NCBI RefSeq assembly: GCF_016862515.1
Contig: NZ_BONC01000012.1
Location: forward strand, 1 to 64,000
Origin: Asanoa iriomotensis
GTDB taxonomy: Bacteria > Actinomycetota > Actinomycetes > Mycobacteriales > Micromonosporaceae
Direction: 5' to 3'
Length of the DNA stretch: 64,000 nucleotides
Part shown: positions 50,235 to 58,382 of the stretch, one piece after another
Layout: each line of letters starts with the position of its first letter
How positions within the stretch are numbered: position 1 is the stretch's first letter
The notes under the pieces: generated by a model
What the model saw: the letters and a program-made list of their open reading frames with translations, nothing else
What the model was told of the DNA's origin: nothing
The model's database searches: none
Made by a program: the position numbers and the translations under genes

Positions 50235-50250
50235 TTATCGATATCGATAA
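50235..50250. promoter_or_regulatory. 16-bp perfect palindrome, operator candidate for the GntR regulator
   Basis: TTATCGATATCGATAA lies in a short AT-rich island between the FAD-subunit start (50221) and the regulator start (50271). Its position 14 bp before one start and 20 bp before the other, and its symmetry, fit a GntR/FCD operator that represses the hydroxylase operon. Confidence 0.8.
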
Positions 50251-50258
50251 TGAACGTA

Positions 50259-50264
50259 TACGGT
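50259..50264 (+). promoter_or_regulatory. Probable -10 box, leaderless GntR mRNA
   Basis: TACGGT ends 6 nt before ATG 50271; no Shine-Dalgarno sequence is present. Just before it, CGTATACG (50255-50262) is an 8-bp palindrome. Confidence 0.4.
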
Positions 50265-50270
50265 CTACGC

Positions 50271-50960
50271 ATGGTGGTCAACGAGACGACCGAGGCCCGC
50301 CCGCCGAAGCCGACGCTGAGCGAGAGCATCCGCGACGGCCTCGTGGAGCTGATCGTGTCGGGCGAGCTGAAGGCCGGCGAGCGGCTGATCGAGACGAAGA
50401 TCGCGGCGGACTTCGGCACGAGCCAGGCGCCCGTGCGCGAAGCGTTGCGCGAGCTGGAGGGCCTGGGCCTGGTCGAGAGCCGCCCCCGCCGCGGCCGGCA
50501 CGTGCTGCCGTTCGTCGAACAGACCATCCGCGAGGCGTACGTGGTGCGCGCAGCGCTGGAGGAGACCGCGACCAGGTTGGCGATGCTCAACGACCGGCTC
50601 CCCCTCGACGCGATGCGCGCCGACGTCGAGGACATGCACCGCTGCGCGGCCGCCGCGGACCTGCGGGCGATGGGCCTGGCCAGCGCGCGCTTCCACCGCC
50701 GAGTGGTGGTGGCGAGCGACAACTTCCTGCTGCAGCGGGCGTGGGAGGGCCTGCAGATCGAGTCCCGCACGGCCATCACGCTGGTGTTGACGAACCCGGC
50801 GCTGTCGCAAGTGGCTCTTGAGCACGTTTCGCTGCTGGAGGTGCTGGCAGCCGGCGACGTGGAGGCCGCGTGCCTGCACACCCGGGCACACCAGTGGGCC
50901 TACGCGGACCTCCCCCACGACATGCACGGCGCCGCGCGGACGTTGCGCTTCCCGACTTAG
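50271..50960 (+). CDS. GntR family (FCD) transcriptional regulator
   Basis: 229 residues from ATG 50271; earlier in-frame starts (50250, 50220) run through the operator palindrome and are less likely. The winged helix-turn-helix (ESIRDGLVELIVSGELKAGE, IAADFGTSQAPVREALRELE) is followed by an FCD ligand domain with metal-binding residues in SARFHRRVVVASDN and a C-terminal EHVSLLEVLAAGD with H. It is divergent from the molybdenum hydroxylase operon and probably its repressor, responding to a carboxylate substrate or product. Confidence 0.92.
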   Translation: MVVNETTEARPPKPTLSESIRDGLVELIVSGELKAGERLIETKIAADFGTSQAPVREALRELEGLGLVESRPRRGRHVLPFVEQTIREAYVVRAALEETATRLAMLNDRLPLDAMRADVEDMHRCAAAADLRAMGLASARFHRRVVVASDNFLLQRAWEGLQIESRTAITLVLTNPALSQVALEHVSLLEVLAAGDVEAACLHTRAHQWAYADLPHDMHGAARTLRFPT

Positions 50961-50977
50961 CCCCGACGTCGGGCACG

Positions 50978-52570
50978 ATGCTGACCATGGAGGGATTGCT
51001 GCTCGTCGTCGTGCTCGGGGCGACCGTGCTCGTCGGCACCACGATCGGCCGGCGGTACAGCGTCGCGCCGCCGGTCCTGCTCATCACGTTCGGCGGGCTG
51101 TTGGGGCTCATCCCGGCCCTGGGAGACGTACACGTGCCGCCCGACGTGGTGCTTCTGCTCTTCCTCCCCGCGATCCTCTACTGGGAGAGCCTCAACACCA
51201 GCCTGCGCGAGATCCGGTCCAACCTTCGGGTGATCATCCTGTCGGCGGTCGTGCTGGTGATCGTCACGATGGTCGCGGTGTCGTACACCCTGCAGGCCGC
51301 CGGCGTGGTCGCGTCCGCGGCCTGGATCCTCGGCGCGGTGCTGGCCCCGACGGACGCCGCCGCGGTGGCCGGTCTCGCGAAGCGGATGCCGCGCCGCACG
51401 CTCACGACCCTGCGGGCCGAGAGTCTGATCAACGACGGCACGGCACTCGTCCTGTACGCGGTCGCGGTCGGCGCGCTCCTCAGCGGGCACGTGCCGGGCC
51501 CGGCCCTGCTCGTCGGCGAACTGGTCTATTCATCGGCCGCCGCGGTGGTGGTCGGCCTCGTCTGCGGGTACGGCGTGGTGTTCATCCGCCGCTACCTCGA
51601 CAGCCCGCAGATCGAGGGCGGGCTGAGCATCCTCACGCCGTTCATCGCGTTCCTGGTCGCCGAGGTCATCCACACCAGCGGCGTGGTCGCGGTCGTGGTC
51701 TCCGGGCTCGTGCTCTCCTGGGCCGGGCCGCGAGTCATCCGGGCGCGCTCGCGGCTGGAGGCCTACTCGTTCTGGGACCTGGGCACGTTCATGCTCAACG
51801 GCAGCCTGTTCGTGCTGGTCGGCCTGCAGATACCCAACGCGCTGCGCGGCATCTCGAGCGTCACCGTCGGTCACGCGGTCGCGATCGCGTTCCTGACCGC
51901 AGGGGCCGTCATCGTGACCCGGCTCGTCTGGGTGCACGCGGTGGCCTGGCTCATCCGCCTCCTCGACCGCCGCCCGGTGCAGCGCACGCGCCGCGTCAAC
52001 TGGAAGGTCCGCACCGCGGGCGGCTGGGCGGGCTTCCGCGGCGCGGTGTCGCTCGCGGCGGCGCTGGCGGTGCCGGTGACGCTCGACGACGGGAGCACGT
52101 ACACGGAACGCGATCTGATCATCTTCTGCACGACGGTGGTCATCGTCGTCACCGTGCTGCTCCAGGGCACGACGCTGCCGATGGTGGTCCGGTGGGCCGG
52201 GCTGGCCGAGGGCGACCAGGAGCGCGAGGAGGAGACCCGCCAGGCCCGGCTGCGGGCGACGGAGGTGGCCCTCGCGGCGCTGCCGGAGATCGCGGCCCGG
52301 TTCGGGGCGCCGGACGAGGTCGCCGACCGGATCCGCGCCGACTACCAGGGGCACCTGGACACGCTGCGCTCCGAAGGCGCCGAACACGGCGTGCAGGCGT
52401 GGCAGGACCAGGTCGACCGACGCGTACGCCTGGAGGTGCTGGACCGCAAACGCCGCGCCGTCACCCGGATGCGCGACGACCGCGAGATCGACGACATCGT
52501 CCTGCGCGACCTCCAGTCGTCGATGGACATCGAAGAGGTCCGCCTGCTCGGCCCGGCACCGACGGACTAG
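50978..52570 (+). CDS. Na+/H+ antiporter (CPA1, NhaP type)
   Basis: 530 residues with about twelve membrane helices. The segments LLFLPAILYWESLNTSLREIR, GAVLAPTDAAAVAGLAKRM (with the PTD transport Asp) and AESLINDGTALVLY are diagnostic of the CPA1/NhaP exchangers. A roughly 110-residue charged C-terminal domain (EREEETRQARLRATEVALAALP) is typical for regulation from the cytoplasm. The start is ATG 50978 or ATG 50987; neither has a clear ribosome binding site. It lies 17 bp after the GntR gene and may be read from the same promoter, without an obvious functional link. Confidence 0.92.
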   Translation: MLTMEGLLLVVVLGATVLVGTTIGRRYSVAPPVLLITFGGLLGLIPALGDVHVPPDVVLLLFLPAILYWESLNTSLREIRSNLRVIILSAVVLVIVTMVAVSYTLQAAGVVASAAWILGAVLAPTDAAAVAGLAKRMPRRTLTTLRAESLINDGTALVLYAVAVGALLSGHVPGPALLVGELVYSSAAAVVVGLVCGYGVVFIRRYLDSPQIEGGLSILTPFIAFLVAEVIHTSGVVAVVVSGLVLSWAGPRVIRARSRLEAYSFWDLGTFMLNGSLFVLVGLQIPNALRGISSVTVGHAVAIAFLTAGAVIVTRLVWVHAVAWLIRLLDRRPVQRTRRVNWKVRTAGGWAGFRGAVSLAAALAVPVTLDDGSTYTERDLIIFCTTVVIVVTVLLQGTTLPMVVRWAGLAEGDQEREEETRQARLRATEVALAALPEIAARFGAPDEVADRIRADYQGHLDTLRSEGAEHGVQAWQDQVDRRVRLEVLDRKRRAVTRMRDDREIDDIVLRDLQSSMDIEEVRLLGPAPTD

Positions 52571-52583
52571 CCCTCGCGGTCGT

Positions 52584-52589
52584 TACGGT
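52584..52589 (+). promoter_or_regulatory. Probable -10 box, leaderless GNAT mRNA
   Basis: TACGGT ends 6 nt before GTG 52596 and no Shine-Dalgarno sequence is present. The same hexamer and spacing occur at 50259. Confidence 0.4.
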
Positions 52590-52595
52590 CGTTAT

Positions 52596-53213
52596 GTGCG
52601 GGTTCGTGCGGCCGAGAGGTCCGACGTCGAGGTCTTGAGCCGGTTGCTCACGCAGTTGTACGCGTTGGAGTTGCCCGGCCTGCTGCGGGGCACCCCGGAG
52701 GCGCGGGCGGAGTTCGTGCGGCGGCTGGTGCTCGGCGGCCCGCTCGACGGCCGCTTCGTGCTGGTCCGCGATGACGAGGTGGTGGCGACCGGTGGGATCT
52801 CGACCCTGGACTCGGCTCGCTCGACGGCGTCGCTGCGCGCCCTGCTCGCCCTGCCGGCGCTGATGGGTGCCGGCGACGCGGTCAAGAGCCTCGCCGGGGT
52901 GCTGCGCGGGCTGCTGATCGCGCCTGGCCCACCGGGCCGCGACGAGGCGCAGATCCATTCGGTGGTGGTGGACGACCGGATGCGCGGCCACGGCGCCGGC
53001 GCCCAGATCATGAACCACCTCGAACGCACGGCGGCGGCGTCGGGCAAGCGCCGGGTCACCCTGCAGGTGATCGCGTCGAACGCGGGCGCCCGGGCCTTCT
53101 ACCGCAGGCTCGGCTACACCGACGACGGCCCGACCCACGGCCCACTCCGCAGCACGATCGGGTTCCCCTCGGTGCTGATGCACAAGGATCTCGTCACCGG
53201 GTCAGCTCCATGA
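52596..53213 (+). CDS. GNAT family N-acetyltransferase
   Basis: 205 residues from GTG 52596. VRVRAAERSDVEVLSRLLTQLY starts the fold, IHSVVVDDRMRGHGAGAQIM is the acetyl-CoA binding motif A (RxxGxG/A), and VIASNAGARAFYRRLGYTDDG is motif B. An insertion (ALLALPALMGAGDAVKSLAGVLRGLL) is longer than usual. The acceptor is unknown. The stop overlaps the convergent DUF1579-like gene by 20 bp. Confidence 0.88.
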   Translation: MRVRAAERSDVEVLSRLLTQLYALELPGLLRGTPEARAEFVRRLVLGGPLDGRFVLVRDDEVVATGGISTLDSARSTASLRALLALPALMGAGDAVKSLAGVLRGLLIAPGPPGRDEAQIHSVVVDDRMRGHGAGAQIMNHLERTAAASGKRRVTLQVIASNAGARAFYRRLGYTDDGPTHGPLRSTIGFPSVLMHKDLVTGSAP

Positions 53214-53643
53214 TCCAGTTGGTCTCCCACGTGTCACCGCCGTCCGTCGAGAAGGACTGGTCCCACCGCGCGGTCGTGGCCGAGATGCCCGACCACACGA
53301 AGCGGACCCGCACGGGCGTGCCGCCCTCGGTGTCGTCGCCGTAGAAGGTGCCGACCCCGTCACTGAAGGTGCCGCTGATCGGTGGGAACAGTCTGCCCGT
53401 GTCGCTGGTGGTCCAGTGCAGGTGCCAGCGTTTGGCGGCCGGGTCGAAGAGGCGCAGGGTGAGCCCACGGGGTAGGTCGGGACCGAAGTCGATCTCGTCG
53501 ACGTTGGCGGCGCCGCCGAACAACGGCGTGATGGTCGCGGCGGCCGCGAACTCCTCCCAGTCATCGCTGCCGACGAGCCGGTGCCGCAGCCGGCGGTTGC
53601 GGACGTGCCACCGGCCGTGCAGGAAGTCGAAGTCGTTCTTCAT
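53194..53643 (-). CDS. DUF1579-like small protein
   Basis: 149 residues from ATG 53643 with GGGGA upstream. FDFLHGRWHVRNRRL at the start, LTLRLFDPAAKRWHLHW in the middle and RVRFVWSGISATTARWDQSFSTDGG cut into WDQSFSTDGGDTWETNW at the end follow the lipocalin-like DUF1579 pattern (strand-rich, with repeated Trp). No signal peptide. The function is unknown; related proteins are thought to bind small ligands. Confidence 0.75.
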   Translation of the reverse strand: MKNDFDFLHGRWHVRNRRLRHRLVGSDDWEEFAAAATITPLFGGAANVDEIDFGPDLPRGLTLRLFDPAAKRWHLHWTTSDTGRLFPPISGTFSDGVGTFYGDDTEGGTPVRVRFVWSGISATTARWDQSFSTDGGDTWETNWIMELTR

Positions 53644-53779
53644 CAGAATCCCCGTTTCGTTCGGCGATGCAATCTGGGGCGAAGCTATCGCGAGGGTCCG
53701 ACAGTTCTGTGGGATCCGTCCAGGGAACCAAAAGGCAAAGGTCTTGACGTTTGCTGGATCGCGGGCGTCCAATGGGTCG

Positions 53780-54973
53780 ATGAGCGATCTCCTGCCGGTC
53801 GAGTTGCGGTGTGTCGTGTGTGACCAGGCGCATCCGTCCACAGTCGACGCTCATGTCTGCCCGCGGCACGAAGGGCTGGCCGGCATCCTCGACGTCGTCG
53901 TGTCACCTGGCCAGCCGGGTGCGGGCGAAGATCCGCTCGACCGCTATCGGACGCACCTGCCCCTGCCGGCGGCGCCGCGGGTCCTGCCCGCCGGATACCT
54001 TTCGCGAACCCCCTTGCTGCCCGCACCCCGGCTTGCCGCCCTGCTCGGCGTCGGGGAGCTGCTGATCAAGGACGAGAGCCGGCACCCGACCGGGTCGCTC
54101 AAGGATCGGTCGTCGGCGTTGGCCGTCGAGCTCGCCGCTTACGGCGGGTTCGGCGACATCGCGTGCGCGTCCACCGGGAACGCCGCGTCCAGTCTGGCCG
54201 GTGCCTGTGCCGTGGCCGGGCTGACCGCGCGGATCTTCGTGCCGGTCGGGACGCCCGCCGGGAAGCTTGCTCAGCTCGCCGCGTTCGGCGCGCGGGTCGT
54301 GCTCGTGCGCGGCAGCTATGACGACGCCTACTACCTGTGCGAGGACGCCGCCCGGGCGTTCGGGTGGTACGACCGCAACTGCGCCGTCAATCCGTACCTC
54401 ATGGAAGGTAAGAAGACCTGCGGGCTCGAGCTGGCCGAGCAACTCCGTGACGGGCCCGCCGACTGGGTGAGCGTCGCGGTCGGTGACGGGTGCACGGTGG
54501 CCGCCATCGGCAAGGGGCTGGCCGAGGGCGGGCACGGCGCGTCGCGGCTGCTGGCCGTGCAGCCGGCGGGAGCCGCGCCGATCGTCGACGCGTTCGCCGC
54601 CGGGCGCGAGGAGATCGAGCCCGTCCACGCGCGGACCGTCGCCGACTCCGTCTCCGTCGGGCGGCCGCGCAACGCCGTCAAGGCGCTGCGGGCGGTGCGG
54701 GCCAGCGGCGGCGCGTTCTCGGCCGTCGACGACGCCGAGATCCTCGAGGCCATGCGGCTGCTCGGCGAGCACGCCGGTGTCTTCGCGGAACCCGGTGCGG
54801 CCGCCGGAATCGCCGCGATCCGGCAGGCCCGCGCCGACGGGCTGATCGGGCCGCGCGACCGCGTGGTGCACGTCGTCACAGGGAGCGGGCTCAAGACGCC
54901 GGGCGCCGTCACGGCTCCGTTTCCCGAGATCGAGCCGACGCTCGACGCCGTGCGCGCGGTGGTCGCGGCGTGA
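53780..54973 (+). CDS. Threonine synthase-like PLP-dependent enzyme
   Basis: 397 residues. An N-terminal zinc-ribbon-like patch (RCVVCDQAHP, then VCPRHEG) precedes a fold-type II PLP domain with the cofactor lysine in PTGSLKDRSS and the Asn loop STGNAASSLAGACA. Threonine synthases convert phosphohomoserine to threonine, but this gene is next to a GntR regulator and a prolidase-like amidohydrolase, not to hom/thrB, so a catabolic lyase or dehydratase activity on another amino acid is at least as likely. Its stop overlaps the GntR start (GTGA). Confidence 0.85.
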   Translation: MSDLLPVELRCVVCDQAHPSTVDAHVCPRHEGLAGILDVVVSPGQPGAGEDPLDRYRTHLPLPAAPRVLPAGYLSRTPLLPAPRLAALLGVGELLIKDESRHPTGSLKDRSSALAVELAAYGGFGDIACASTGNAASSLAGACAVAGLTARIFVPVGTPAGKLAQLAAFGARVVLVRGSYDDAYYLCEDAARAFGWYDRNCAVNPYLMEGKKTCGLELAEQLRDGPADWVSVAVGDGCTVAAIGKGLAEGGHGASRLLAVQPAGAAPIVDAFAAGREEIEPVHARTVADSVSVGRPRNAVKALRAVRASGGAFSAVDDAEILEAMRLLGEHAGVFAEPGAAAGIAAIRQARADGLIGPRDRVVHVVTGSGLKTPGAVTAPFPEIEPTLDAVRAVVAA

Positions 54974-55656
54974 CCGAACCCCCGTTCGTCCCGGTCCGCG
55001 GCGGGCGGCTCTACGAGGACGTCGTCGACCAGATCACGTACGCGATCCGCAGTGGTCGTTTCGTCGCCGGCGACCGGATCCCGGGCATCGACGACCTGGC
55101 CACGATGCTGGGCACGAGCCGGCCGACCGTACGCGAGGCCGTCGGTCTGCTCGCCGACGCCGGCGTGCTGCGGGTGACCCGCGGCCACACCGGCGGCGTC
55201 GAGGTGGCGACCTCGATCGTGCCGCCCGGTGTGCTGGGCCTCTCCCGGGCCGGGCAGCGCGCCACCCTGGCCGAGCTGACCGAGGCCCGCCGGCCGGTCG
55301 AGCAGGAGCTGGCCCGGCTCGCCGGGCAGCGCGGCACCGAGGAGAACTTCGCGGCGCTGGAGGCGGCGATCGGCATGCTGGCCCCCGCGCGCGGCAGGCC
55401 CGCGGAGTGGGTGCACGCCAACGACCTGTTCCACTACGAGATCGCCCGGGCGGCCCGCAGCCCGCGGCTCGCCCGCTACTCCCACGAGATCATGGAGGAG
55501 CTGGCGATCCTGCTGGACGGCTTCGACGAGAAGTACACCGACTACGCGCACACCGTGCACATCCACCAGGAGACGCTGCGGGCCCTGCGCAGCCGCGACC
55601 CGGGCCGGATCGCGGCGGTGATGGACGACCACCTGGGCGAGCTGGAGGACACATGA
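54970..55656 (+). CDS. GntR family (FCD) transcriptional regulator
   Basis: 228 residues from GTG 54970, overlapping the previous stop by 4 bp. The winged helix (RLYEDVVDQITYAIRSGRFV, DDLATMLGTSRPTVREAVGLL) precedes an FCD-type helical domain with WVHANDLFHYEIARAARSP and a His-rich VHIHQETLRALRSRD, likely metal and ligand contacts. It overlaps the amidohydrolase start by ATGA. Being in the middle of the three-gene operon, it probably controls that operon. Confidence 0.9.
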   Translation: MTEPPFVPVRGGRLYEDVVDQITYAIRSGRFVAGDRIPGIDDLATMLGTSRPTVREAVGLLADAGVLRVTRGHTGGVEVATSIVPPGVLGLSRAGQRATLAELTEARRPVEQELARLAGQRGTEENFAALEAAIGMLAPARGRPAEWVHANDLFHYEIARAARSPRLARYSHEIMEELAILLDGFDEKYTDYAHTVHIHQETLRALRSRDPGRIAAVMDDHLGELEDT

Positions 55657-56888
55657 TCACGATCGTCGGCGCCCGGGTGTTCATCGGCGACCGTCTGGTC
55701 GACACCACCGTGACCATCCACGGTGGACTGATCCACGCGGTGGGCGGCGAGCCCGCCGAGACCGTGATCGACGGTGCCGGCGCGACGCTGCTGCCCGGCC
55801 TGATCGACTGCCACACTCACCTGTGCGCCACGGCGACGCCCGACATCATCGCCCAGATGACCGGCGACAGCCCGACCCGCGCCGCCCTGCACGCGGCCCG
55901 CAACGCGCGCGCCCACCTGGACGCGGGCGTGACGACGGTCCGCGACTGCGGTGCCCTCGGCGGCGTCGCCATCGAGCTGGGGCGGGCGATCGACGACGGC
56001 CTGGTCGAGGGCGCCCGGGTCCAGGCGGCGGGCCTGGTCATCACGATCACCGGCGGCCACGGCCACTTCCTCGGCCGCGAGGCCGACGGCGTCGACGAGG
56101 TGCGCAAGGCCACCCGCCAGGCGGTCAAGGACGGCGCGGGCTTCATCAAGGTGATGTCGACCGGCGGCCTGCTCACACCGGGCGTGACCGCGGGCCGCAC
56201 CGCGTACACACCCGACGAGCTGAAGGTCCTCGTCGACGAGGCACACAACGCCGGCCTGCGGGTGGCGACCCACGCGATCGGCAACGAGGGCATCAAGAAC
56301 GCGCTGCGGGCGGGCGTCGACTCGGTCGAACACGGCTTCTACCTCGACGACGAGGCGATCGAACTGCTCCTCGCCCGCGAGGACGTCTACCTCGTGCCGA
56401 CGCTGGCCGGTGTCGAGTGCGCCCTCGCACACGGCGACGGCCTCGCGCCGTGGCTGCGGGCCAAGTCGCAGGCGGTGGTCGAGGACCGGGCCGCGAGCTT
56501 CCGCCGCGCGCATGCGGCAGGTGTGCGGTTCGCCGCCGGCACCGACGCCGGCACGCCCTTCAACCCACACGGCGGCCTGCCGGAGGAGATCGCCCTGATG
56601 GCGGAGATCGGCCTCTCCCCCACCGAGGCGCTGCTCGCCGCCACCCGGAACGCGGCCGCCAACCTCGGCCTGGCCGACCGCCTCGGCACGATCGAGGTGG
56701 GCAAGACGGCCGACCTCGTCCTCGTCGACGGCGACCCCCTGGCCGACCTGGGCGCACTCCGCAAGGTCCGCCAGGTCATCCAGAACGGCGTCCCGTCACG
56801 CTCTTCCGACCACGCCGGGCAACGCACCCGTGAGTCGGCCGGCCGAGACGACGGCTGTGCCGTTGACCAGGACCTCGTCCATTCCTGA
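55653..56888 (+). CDS. Metal-dependent amidohydrolase (prolidase-like)
   Basis: 411 residues. The TIM-barrel amidohydrolase motifs are in order: PGLIDCHTHLC (HxH), KVMSTGG (Lys, probably carboxylated), THAIGNEG (His), VEHGFYLDDEA (His) and AAGTDAGTPFNPHG (Asp). This pattern is that of the Xaa-Pro dipeptidase/N-acyl-amino-acid carboxypeptidase group (Sgx9260-like). The last about 30 residues lie in a 93-bp overlap with the convergent D-aminoacylase gene and are not family-like, so the stop may have moved downstream. With the threonine synthase-like gene it would free and then use an amino acid. Confidence 0.9.
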   Translation: MITIVGARVFIGDRLVDTTVTIHGGLIHAVGGEPAETVIDGAGATLLPGLIDCHTHLCATATPDIIAQMTGDSPTRAALHAARNARAHLDAGVTTVRDCGALGGVAIELGRAIDDGLVEGARVQAAGLVITITGGHGHFLGREADGVDEVRKATRQAVKDGAGFIKVMSTGGLLTPGVTAGRTAYTPDELKVLVDEAHNAGLRVATHAIGNEGIKNALRAGVDSVEHGFYLDDEAIELLLAREDVYLVPTLAGVECALAHGDGLAPWLRAKSQAVVEDRAASFRRAHAAGVRFAAGTDAGTPFNPHGGLPEEIALMAEIGLSPTEALLAATRNAAANLGLADRLGTIEVGKTADLVLVDGDPLADLGALRKVRQVIQNGVPSRSSDHAGQRTRESAGRDDGCAVDQDLVHS

Positions 56889-58382
56889 CGGGAGCGCCAC
56901 CAGGGCGTCCTCGCGCACCGGCGTGCCGACCCGGGCCGGGTCGAAGACCACGACGTCGGCGCGGTAGCCCGGTGCGATGACGCCGCGGTCCGTGACGCCG
57001 ATCTGGGCCGCCGGCTCCGACGTCATCCGGGCCACCGCCTCGGGCAGCGGCACCAACCCCTCGTCGCGGACGAAGCGGGCGAGCATCTCCGGCACGTACC
57101 CCCAGTCCGACGCGCACATCGCGTGGCCGGCAAGAGGGCCGTCGAGCGCGCCGGTCAGGCCGTCGCCCATGACGAGGAAATCCGGCTGGGCAAGGGCCCA
57201 GCGCAGGTCGGCGTCCGCGAAGACGGGCTCGACCACGACCGCGTCGTAGAAGTCGTCGCCCGCCCGGCGCAGGATCTCCAGGACCACCTCGGGCAGTGCC
57301 AGGTCCCATTCAAGAGCCAGGTCGCCGAGGGTACGCCCGACCAGCGCGCCGTCGCTCCCGTCGGAGGCGACGTGGCAGGCCGCCGCTTCGCCGCCCGCCA
57401 GCGCGTCCACGAATCGCTGGTCCAGCGTCTCCAGCAGGCTGAAGTCCGCGAGCCGGCGCGCCACCTCGCGGCGCGGTGCGTCGCGCAGCGACATCGGGAC
57501 CACGAACGTCGGCAGCGGCGTCGGGCCGTGCGTGAACGGGAAGACGTCCATCCGCGACCGGGTCCGGCACGCGCGCACCACGTCGACCGCCTGATAGAAG
57601 ATCGAACGGTCGCTCGACGTGGGTCGCCGCACGAAATGTGAGAGCTGCAGTCGGCAGCCCGTCCGCTCCGCCACCGCCACCGCTTCCGAGGCCGCCGCCA
57701 CGATCGCGTCCGTCCGATTGCGACAGTGCGAGGCGTAGAGGCCGCCGCGCTCACCGACCGGCCCGGCCACCGCGACCAACTCGGCGGTAGAAGCCGCCAG
57801 CCCTGGCGCGTACTCCAGTCCGGTCGAGAGGCCGACGGCCCCCGCGTCCATCGCCTCGGCCGCCAACCCGCGCAGGCGGGAAAGCTCGCCCGCGGAGAGG
57901 GCACGGGTCTCGAAACCCGCCACCGCCAGCCGCAGTGCACCATGCGCGACGAGCGGGAAGACGTTGACCCCGACACCCCGTGCCCGCAGCGCGTCGAGGT
58001 ACTCGGGGAACGAACGCCAGCTCTGCGCGGAGTCCCAGGCGGCCCGCCAGCCGGGGATGTTCGTCGGCACCAGCGGCGCGGACCGGTCCGTCACCGGCGC
58101 CACGCCGTGCCCGCAGTTGCCCGTCACCACCGTGGTGATGCCCTGTGCCACGCTGCTCTGCGCCCGCCCGTCGACGGCCAGGGTGAAGTCCGCGTGGGAG
58201 TGGATGTCGACGAACCCCGGGCTGACCACCTTGCCCGAGACGTCCACCGTCCGCGACCCGCGCAGCGTCCCGGGCGCGCCCACCGCCGACACCAGGCCGT
58301 CGGCGACCGCGACGTCCGCGACCACCGGCGGCCCGCCGCGCCCGTCGACGACGGTGCCCCCGGTCAGCACCAGGTCAGCCAT
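56796..58382 (-). CDS. D-aminoacylase / N-acyl-D-amino-acid deacylase family protein
   Basis: 528 residues from ATG 58382. Zinc ligands of the family are visible: DIHSHAD (HxH), VTGNCGHGV (bridging Cys), GLYASHCRNR (His), RLQLSHFVRR (His) and MCASDWGYVP (Asp). The C-terminal RADVVVFDPA is a usual end segment. It would remove acyl groups from N-acyl-D-amino acids or cleave related N-carbamoyl compounds. The start overlaps the stop of the AceE-like gene by 8 bp; together with the M20 hydrolase these form a three-gene operon. Confidence 0.92.
   Translation of the reverse strand: MADLVLTGGTVVDGRGGPPVVADVAVADGLVSAVGAPGTLRGSRTVDVSGKVVSPGFVDIHSHADFTLAVDGRAQSSVAQGITTVVTGNCGHGVAPVTDRSAPLVPTNIPGWRAAWDSAQSWRSFPEYLDALRARGVGVNVFPLVAHGALRLAVAGFETRALSAGELSRLRGLAAEAMDAGAVGLSTGLEYAPGLAASTAELVAVAGPVGERGGLYASHCRNRTDAIVAAASEAVAVAERTGCRLQLSHFVRRPTSSDRSIFYQAVDVVRACRTRSRMDVFPFTHGPTPLPTFVVPMSLRDAPRREVARRLADFSLLETLDQRFVDALAGGEAAACHVASDGSDGALVGRTLGDLALEWDLALPEVVLEILRRAGDDFYDAVVVEPVFADADLRWALAQPDFLVMGDGLTGALDGPLAGHAMCASDWGYVPEMLARFVRDEGLVPLPEAVARMTSEPAAQIGVTDRGVIAPGYRADVVVFDPARVGTPVREDALVALPSGMDEVLVNGTAVVSAGRLTGALPGVVGRA

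Noticed and set aside
53780-54973. Biosynthetic threonine synthase (thrC)
   Set aside because: No hom or thrB nearby; it is coupled to GntR and a prolidase-like gene, so I keep only a family-level name.
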